A stretch of 10,708 bases of DNA from Beijerinckiaceae bacterium. GTDB lineage: Bacteria > Pseudomonadota > Alphaproteobacteria > Rhizobiales > Beijerinckiaceae. Location: assembly GCA_947455285.1 (NCBI GenBank), contig CANGOK010000092.1:1-10708 (forward strand). The letters are read 5' to 3'. Made by a program: the position numbers and the translations under genes. This document shows, in pieces, positions 6,339 through 10,708 of this stretch (within the stretch, counting starts at the first letter, position 1; each line of letters begins with the position of its first letter). The notes below the pieces were generated by a model. It saw nothing but the letters and a program-made list of their open reading frames with translations. It had not been told where the DNA came from and searched no databases.

Positions 6339-7763
6339 ATGTCGATGGTTTCAGCCGCCGCTTTGCGCGGACGCGTCCTGTCAGCCCTGGTCCTTGGCGG
6401 GATCGCAGCCGCAGGCATGGTTCTGGATTCCAGCTCCGCCGAGGCCCGTGGCCGCAAGCATCACAAGCGCTCACATGCGGCCGTCGGCTATACGCCCCCC
6501 TTCTCAGCCATGGTTCTGGATGCCAATACGGGCCGGGTGCTCTACGCCGACCACGAAAACGATCTGCGCCATCCGGCCTCCGTCACCAAGGTGATGACGC
6601 TCTACATGCTCTTCGAGCAACTCGAGAAGGGCCGCTTCTCCCTCGACGACGAGATTCAGATCTCCAGCCACGCAGCCTCCATGGCTCCGTCGAAACTTGG
6701 ACTCAGCCCCGGCTCAACCATCACCGTGGAAGACGCCATCAAGGCCGTGGTGACAAAATCGGCCAACGACATCGCCGCCGCCATCGCTGAAGCCGTGGGC
6801 GGCACCGAAGAGCGCTTCGCCGAAATGATGACCGCCAAGGCCCGCAGCCTCGGCATGAGCCGCACCTACTACGCCAACGCCTCGGGCCTCCCTAATCCGA
6901 AGCAAGTGACCACCGCGCGCGATCTCATCACGCTTGGTCGCTCCATTCAGGAGCGCTTCCCGCGCTACTACGCCTATTTTTCAACCCATCAGTTCACCTT
7001 CCGTGGCGCGACGATGGGCAACCACAACCACCTTCTCGGCCGCGTCGAAGGCATGGACGGCATCAAGACCGGCTACACCAACGCTTCAGGCTTCAACCTG
7101 CTGACTTCGGTGAAGCGCGGCAACCGCCGCATCTTCTCGGTGGTGCTGGGCGGGAAGAGCGCCGCCGGCCGCGACCGGATCATGGCAGGGCTGATCGAGG
7201 ACCATCTCGACTCCGCCTCGCCCAACAAGACCATGGTCGCTGACGCAACTGAGGCGAAGCCCGCCCCCATTGCCACCGCCTATGCGGCCCCTGCGCCCGC
7301 CCCCAGCATTCCGGCGGTTGTTGAAAAGCCCCGCTCTAGCGAAGACCGCACTGCCTCGATTCCGCCGAAAGCTGCGGAACCCGCCCGCAAGGTCGCCACT
7401 GCGCCCACCACTGCCCAGACTCGCGCCGCCGAAAAGCAGGCTGCGAAGCTCGCCAAGGCTGAGGCCGCCAAGGCACCCGCCAAGACCGCCAAGGCTGAGC
7501 CTGCCCGCCAAACCGCATCCATGAGCGGCACGATGATCCAGATCGGCGCCAGCGACCAGATGGGCAAGGCGAACGAATTGCTGGCGAAGGCGCGCGGCAA
7601 GGCCCCCGCTCTCGCAGGGGCGACGCCTTTCACTGAAAAGGTCAAGACCGGTTCGGGCACGCTGTATCGCGCCCGCTTCGCCGGCCTCACCGAAACCAAG
7701 GCCGAAGCCGCCTGCAAGTCCCTCAAAAGGTCAGGCTTCTCCTGCTTCACCACCAAGAATTAG
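6339..7763 (+). CDS. D-alanyl-D-alanine carboxypeptidase (PBP5/6-like, peptidase S11) with C-terminal SPOR domain
   Basis: This 474-residue periplasmic enzyme trims the terminal D-Ala from peptidoglycan stem peptides. An N-terminal hydrophobic segment (RVLSALVLGGIAAAGMVL) ending near SSAEA forms the signal peptide. The S11 domain has all three active-site motifs: S-V-T-K (Ser81 nucleophile, Lys84), S-A-N (141-143) and K-T-G (233-235). Instead of the usual C-terminal beta domain that anchors PBP5, it has an Ala/Pro/Lys-rich linker of about 100 residues (about 290-395) and then a SPOR domain (about 397-474; starts MIQIGA, includes YRARF, ends near GFSCFTT). SPOR domains bind denuded glycan strands at division sites, so a septal location is inferred. 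It is divergent from the phasin gene and convergent with the J-domain gene. A CtrA-like site lies upstream. Confidence 0.92.
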   Translation: MSMVSAAALRGRVLSALVLGGIAAAGMVLDSSSAEARGRKHHKRSHAAVGYTPPFSAMVLDANTGRVLYADHENDLRHPASVTKVMTLYMLFEQLEKGRFSLDDEIQISSHAASMAPSKLGLSPGSTITVEDAIKAVVTKSANDIAAAIAEAVGGTEERFAEMMTAKARSLGMSRTYYANASGLPNPKQVTTARDLITLGRSIQERFPRYYAYFSTHQFTFRGATMGNHNHLLGRVEGMDGIKTGYTNASGFNLLTSVKRGNRRIFSVVLGGKSAAGRDRIMAGLIEDHLDSASPNKTMVADATEAKPAPIATAYAAPAPAPSIPAVVEKPRSSEDRTASIPPKAAEPARKVATAPTTAQTRAAEKQAAKLAKAEAAKAPAKTAKAEPARQTASMSGTMIQIGASDQMGKANELLAKARGKAPALAGATPFTEKVKTGSGTLYRARFAGLTETKAEAACKSLKRSGFSCFTTKN

Positions 7764-7825
7764 GCAGGGAACCGTTCTCCCTACCTGCTGCGTTTCTAAG
7801 TGTCTTTTGCGTACGTGTGCCGGAG

Positions 7826-8557
7826 TTACCCATGTCTGCTCATCAGGACAGCCTTGGCTTCATTGACCTTGGCGGCCAGGGCCGTCGGCCCCCCGTAATC
7901 GGGATGCAGTTTCTTCATGAGCGTGCGATGCGCCCGCGCGATCTCTTCGCCCGAGGCTCCCTTCGCAAGCCCCAGAATTTCATAAGCTTCATCCTCAGTC
8001 ATGCCGGCAGGGACGCGTTGGCCCCCGCCTCTGGCCCCGCCCCGCGCGTCGGCGTAAGCCTCGCCTGCCGGACGCCAGCCGGGAAAGCGGCGGTCGAAAT
8101 AAGCCTCTAGCAGGCGCGCCCCGTCGGGGTCGTCGTTACGGCACTGACCGAGAAGCTCATCACATTGCGGGCGCGTCAGCTCATCAAGGCGCCTGCCCAT
8201 GAATGAGCCCGCCAGCACCGAGCCATCCATGGCGCCGTTATCATGGCGCAGCTCCATTTCGATCATGGCGGATCGCATCCGCGAGACCGCGCCACCTGCG
8301 CCGCCAAACTTTCCGAACATCCGCGCGAAGGCGGGCGGATTGGCGAAGCCAAGCAGATAAAGCCCGAACCCGCCGACCGCGACCGCCGCCTCCATCTGCC
8401 CGCGCATCAGCATGAAAGCGCCCACCGCTAGCGCGGCGTAGCCGCCAAGCTGCTTCACATAGCGGGCGAGCTTCGCCGGATCGGCATTGGTGAAGGCGTT
8501 CTTCGCATACCAAAGAATGATCAGCACGCTGAGGACGACAACGAGCTGTGGGATCAA
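7826..8557 (-). CDS. Membrane-anchored J-domain protein (DnaJ-like, TIM14/Pam18-like topology)
   Basis: The 243-residue protein begins MIPQLVVVLSVLIILWYA, a membrane segment, and has two further hydrophobic stretches at about 40-73 (YAALAVGAFMLMRG and AAVAVGGFGLYLLGFA). A soluble middle region follows. The last 60 residues are a J domain: helix I around EDEAYEILGLAKGAS, helix II GEEIARAHRTLMKKL, then the diagnostic HPD tripeptide (LHPDYGG), and helix III AAKVNEAKAVLM. The HPD motif stimulates the ATPase of a DnaK-type Hsp70. A membrane segment first and J domain last is the arrangement of mitochondrial TIM14. It lacks the Gly/Phe and zinc-finger regions of true DnaJ. The start is TTG 8557, supported by a strong AGGGGAGGA just upstream. 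Its client is unknown. A small plus-strand gene ends at 7763, convergent with it. Confidence 0.85.
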   Translation of the reverse strand: MIPQLVVVLSVLIILWYAKNAFTNADPAKLARYVKQLGGYAALAVGAFMLMRGQMEAAVAVGGFGLYLLGFANPPAFARMFGKFGGAGGAVSRMRSAMIEMELRHDNGAMDGSVLAGSFMGRRLDELTRPQCDELLGQCRNDDPDGARLLEAYFDRRFPGWRPAGEAYADARGGARGGGQRVPAGMTEDEAYEILGLAKGASGEEIARAHRTLMKKLHPDYGGPTALAAKVNEAKAVLMSRHG

Positions 8558-8560
8558 AGC

Positions 8561-8569
8561 GTCCTCCCC
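8561..8569 (-). promoter_or_regulatory. Ribosome binding site supporting a TTG start of the J-domain gene
   Basis: On the minus strand GGGGAGGAC ends two bases before TTG 8557, with the GGAGG core about four to five bases away. No ATG or GTG in this frame lies nearby with a comparable site, so TTG is the likely start codon. Confidence 0.7.
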
Positions 8570-8669
8570 TGAGGCGTTTGTGCGGATAGGCGGTTCGTCA
8601 AGAGATTCGCGGCCCTGTGAAACTTGACCCTACATCGTATCCGCGCGGCGAAACGGCAAGTCGCACCGT

Positions 8670-9689
8670 CTAGTCGAAGATCTTGCGCGCACGGTCCGCG
8701 ACATCGCGGGGCGTTTTCAACATGCGGGCGAGGATCTGGTCGGAATCCGGCCCATTGATCGGATGCACAGGCAGGTTCTGCTTCGCCATCTCGGCCTTGA
8801 AGGTCGCATCCTTCATCAAGGAATCGAAAGCCTTGCGCAAAGTTGCGAGCCGGTCGCTCGGAATGTCGCGCGAGACGATGAAGGGACGGCCCACCTCATC
8901 CTCCGCATTGACCATCGCGAGCAGCTCCTTCTGCTCGGCGGTCGTTGCGAACTCCTCGATGAAGCGCGCGCTGTCGGGCATGTCGGATTCCTTGTCGCGG
9001 GTGAAGCGCACGAAGGGATGCGCCTTGCCTTCCGTGATCCAGTTGGGCGGGATGCTGTGGTAGGAGCCGCAGTCGCCGTCAAGCTCGCCGCGCTCGATTG
9101 CGAGCCGCTGCTCGCTGCTGCCGGGGAAGCCAAGGATCTGCTTGACCGGCGCATTGAATACCTCGCGCATGGTCGCGCCGTTGACGTAATTGCCAGAACC
9201 CTTGCCGGTGGCGCCAAGTATGAACTCCTTGCGCGCCATCATGTCGGACCACGACTTCACACCCTTGGGGCCATAGCCGTAGCAGACACGGAAATCAGGG
9301 GTCACGACGCCGACGAAGGTGTATTTGCGAAAATCGATCGGAACCTTGTCAGGCTGCACCACGGACTGGACGATGAGGCCGGGATTGAAGATCGCCATCA
9401 CCGTGCCGTCCTTGGGCTGGGTGGCGTCCAGCGAGCGCACGGCGGTCAAGCTGCCCGCGCCCGGCATGTTCTGGACGATGAGCGTGGGCTTTCCGGGAAT
9501 ATGCTCGCCAATGAAGCGAGCGAGCTGGCGACCATAGGAGTCATAACCACCGCCAGGCGTGAAACCTACAATGACGTTGACTGTCTTGTCTTTGTAGAAA
9601 TCGTCCGCAGCCTGCACGCCCCCGCCCAAGACACAGCCGCCAAGCGCCAGCATCGCGCCGCCAAGCCGTAGAACCCCCAAAAATTCCAT
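8670..9689 (-). CDS. TctC/Bug-family periplasmic solute-binding protein, second copy
   Basis: This 339-residue protein has the same fold and landmarks as the TctC protein at 211-1233: GFTPGGGYD (42-50) and QNMPGAGSLTAV after the first beta-alpha unit. ATG 9689 is the start because GGGAGG at 9698-9703 lies eight bases upstream; the frame open to 9743 adds 18 residues before the hydrophobic segment. The leader MEFLGVLRLGGAMLALGGCV is only weakly basic. It could be cleaved after VQA at 27, giving ADDFYKDK, or be a lipoprotein signal ending in LGGC (Cys19). The domain body includes a GATGKGSGNYV segment matching the GSTGAGS region of the other copy. No TctA/TctB genes are adjacent. The ligand is unknown; a carboxylate is typical of the family. 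It lies 62 bp downstream of the DUF1489 gene on the same strand. Confidence 0.88.
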   Translation of the reverse strand: MEFLGVLRLGGAMLALGGCVLGGGVQAADDFYKDKTVNVIVGFTPGGGYDSYGRQLARFIGEHIPGKPTLIVQNMPGAGSLTAVRSLDATQPKDGTVMAIFNPGLIVQSVVQPDKVPIDFRKYTFVGVVTPDFRVCYGYGPKGVKSWSDMMARKEFILGATGKGSGNYVNGATMREVFNAPVKQILGFPGSSEQRLAIERGELDGDCGSYHSIPPNWITEGKAHPFVRFTRDKESDMPDSARFIEEFATTAEQKELLAMVNAEDEVGRPFIVSRDIPSDRLATLRKAFDSLMKDATFKAEMAKQNLPVHPINGPDSDQILARMLKTPRDVADRARKIFD

Positions 9690-9697
9690 AAAACCAA

Positions 9698-9703
9698 CCT
9701 CCC
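9698..9703 (-). promoter_or_regulatory. Ribosome binding site that fixes the second TctC start
   Basis: GGGAGG on the minus strand, eight bases before ATG 9689. The longer frame to 9743 would place this site inside the gene and bury the signal peptide. Confidence 0.75.
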
Positions 9704-9751
9704 ATTTTGAGGACAGCATGCCTTTGCGCATGACGGTTGGCAACGAGGGGC

Positions 9752-10189
9752 TCAGAGCAAGCCGAGCTCGCGCAACTCCCGGCGTAATTCTTCCGGCATC
9801 TCGGCGACTTCCCCGGCGCCAGCCGTCAAATCCTCAGGCGCCTCGTTGTCCGCAAGGTAGCGCCAGCCCTGGAAAGGCCGCGCCGGACGCGGCATGACCT
9901 GCACCAGCGCGGGATCGAGCACGATCTGGCAGCGGGCGATCCCCTCCGCATCGGTGATCGACCGCAAGTCGAGGACGCGCTGCCGCGCGGCGATCTGGCC
10001 CTTGATGACCCAATAAAGCGAGCCTCCGTCCAGCACTTCATCCGCGCGCTTGGGCGCGGAGCGGGTCGTGTGGACCTGCTCGGCCGGGCGGCCCGCGGCG
10101 CGTTTCTGGGCAAGGGTGAGAGTGATCCACTCTTCCATGTCGCGGATCGATTCCGCCCCGACGCAAAGCTTGATGAGGTGTACCGGCAT
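9752..10189 (-). CDS. DUF1489 family protein
   Basis: This 145-residue cytosolic protein matches the DUF1489 family, found mainly in Alphaproteobacteria and without a known function. Recognisable blocks are MPVHLIKLCVGAESI at the start, a DGGSLYWVIKGQIAARQRVLD core, CQIVLDPALVQVMPRPARPF and GWRYLADNEAPEDL, followed by a short acidic-basic helical tail. There is no signal peptide, membrane segment or obvious catalytic motif. The ATG at 10189 has an AAGG about six bases upstream. Length is normal for the family. It is divergent from guanine deaminase and is followed on its strand by the second TctC gene; an operon with that gene is possible but the functions give no link. Confidence 0.85.
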   Translation of the reverse strand: MPVHLIKLCVGAESIRDMEEWITLTLAQKRAAGRPAEQVHTTRSAPKRADEVLDGGSLYWVIKGQIAARQRVLDLRSITDAEGIARCQIVLDPALVQVMPRPARPFQGWRYLADNEAPEDLTAGAGEVAEMPEELRRELRELGLL

Positions 10190-10318
10190 GAAAGCCTTGT
10201 AACCTGCGCACGGGCGCGCGCAAGCAGGCCTGCGGCGTCATGCACAGACGCGCTGCTACGCAATACTTGAACTTGACCTGTGATCCATGGAACTGTGCGC
10301 TGGTAAAGGATCTACTGC
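10190..10318. other. Divergent intergenic region between the DUF1489 and guanine deaminase genes
   Basis: This 129-bp gap should hold promoters for both genes. On the plus strand TTGAAC and TTGACC (around 10267-10278) are candidate -35 elements, but no convincing -10 follows at the proper distance. No gene or hairpin terminator is seen. Confidence 0.35.
10305..10310 (+). promoter_or_regulatory. Ribosome binding site of guanine deaminase
   Basis: AAAGGA lies eight bases before the ATG at 10319 and supports that start. Confidence 0.65.
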
Positions 10319-10708
10319 ATGACGCACACGCCCACCCACGCCCTGCGCGGTCCCGCGCTCACCTTCCGCGCCGACCCCTTCATCGAGGGGTTGGAAGCCG
10401 CGATGGTCTATGAGTCCGACGCCATCGTCGCGATGGGCGGCGGGCGGATCACCCATTTCGGCCCAGCGGACAAGGTGGCGCCGCAACTGCCGCCGGGTTT
10501 GCCGATCCGCAATGTCGGGCCGGACAAGCTGATCTCCGCGGGATTTCTCGACACCCACGTGCATTTTCCGCAAGTGCCGGTCATAGCATCCTTCGGGACG
10601 CAATTGCTCGACTGGCTGGAGACCTACACCTTCCCCGCCGAAGGCGCCTTCAGCGACAAGGACCATGCCCGCGCGGTGGCGAAGATCTTCCTGCGGGAGT
10701 CCCTGCGC
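10319..10708 (+). CDS. guaD: Guanine deaminase (partial, N-terminal 130 residues)
   Basis: Guanine deaminase hydrolyses guanine to xanthine and ammonia in purine catabolism. It belongs to the zinc-dependent amidohydrolase superfamily. The frame is open from ATG 10319 to the right edge. It shows the small N-terminal beta domain, then ISAGFLDTHVHFPQ, which holds the H-x-H metal-binding pair, then GTQLLDWLETYTFPAE and the start of the next helix (FSDKDHARAVAKIFLRESLR). The LDWLE-x-YTFP-x-E block is diagnostic of guanine deaminase rather than other amidohydrolases. The remaining metal and substrate residues lie beyond the window. An AAAGGA ribosome site precedes it. It is divergent from the DUF1489 gene. 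Purine-catabolism neighbours might follow to the right, but none is visible. Confidence 0.9.
   Translation, partial: MTHTPTHALRGPALTFRADPFIEGLEAAMVYESDAIVAMGGGRITHFGPADKVAPQLPPGLPIRNVGPDKLISAGFLDTHVHFPQVPVIASFGTQLLDWLETYTFPAEGAFSDKDHARAVAKIFLRESLR

Noticed and set aside
7086..7756. Minus-strand frames opposite the carboxypeptidase linker and SPOR region
   Set aside because: Their low-complexity Gly/Ala/Arg-rich products reflect the repetitive codons of the real gene on the other strand.
7764..7788. Possible terminator after the carboxypeptidase gene
   Set aside because: Only a 5-bp stem can be drawn (GCAGG with CCTGC, or AGGGA with TCCCT) and no T run follows.
8763..9671. 302-codon plus-strand frame
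   Set aside because: It lies wholly opposite the second TctC gene, which has clear family motifs and a signal peptide.
10256..10666. Minus-strand 136-codon frame at the right end
   Set aside because: It is the shadow of guanine deaminase, whose plus-strand frame has unmistakable family motifs.

Overview
The window looks like ordinary chromosomal DNA of a GC-rich alphaproteobacterium, most likely a member of the Rhizobiales/Hyphomicrobiales. The evidence is the clpS-clpA pair with an alphaproteobacterial-style ClpA C-terminal tail, a short phasin beginning MFKNVEDFQKFGK, a SPOR-tailed D-Ala-D-Ala carboxypeptidase, a DUF1489 protein, and orphan TctC-type binding proteins. The genus cannot be fixed from the sequence alone. 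I see no insertion sequence, phage gene, CRISPR array, tRNA or rRNA.

Layout from left to right. (1) Positions 1-149, minus strand: the N-terminus of an enoyl-CoA hydratase/3-hydroxyisobutyryl-CoA hydrolase-like gene that runs off the left edge. (2) 211-1233, minus: a periplasmic TctC/Bug solute-binding protein. (3) 1357-2316, plus, divergent from it: a D-2-hydroxyacid dehydrogenase. (4) A strong hairpin at 2321-2349 separates that gene from the convergent clpA (2355-4844, minus), which is preceded by clpS (5104-5502, minus). (5) 5766-6107, minus: a phasin with its own terminator and a promoter carrying a palindromic operator candidate. (6) 6339-7763, plus, divergent from the phasin: a secreted penicillin-binding-protein-type D-alanyl-D-alanine carboxypeptidase with a C-terminal SPOR domain. 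(7) 7826-8557, minus: a membrane protein with a C-terminal J domain and a TTG start. (8) 8670-9689, minus: a second TctC/Bug binding protein. (9) 9752-10189, minus: a DUF1489 protein. (10) 10319 to the right edge, plus: the N-terminus of guanine deaminase.

Most of the genes are unrelated housekeeping functions. The clear functional pair is ClpS with ClpA: ClpS delivers N-degron substrates to the ClpA unfoldase, which works with the ClpP protease (not in the window). The two TctC-type proteins have no TctA or TctB membrane partners here, so they are either orphan receptors or served by a transporter elsewhere. The divergent dehydrogenase beside the first TctC protein may act on a related organic acid, but that is an inference.

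I found no convincing new multigene system. The points most worth a second look are a Gln in place of the usual gatekeeper Met of ClpS, a 13-bp palindrome between the -35 and -10 of the phasin promoter (a PhaR-operator candidate), a CtrA-like site upstream of the carboxypeptidase, and the paired orphan TctC receptors. Several gene starts were moved from the longest reading frame to internal codons that have a good ribosome binding site and match family N-termini.
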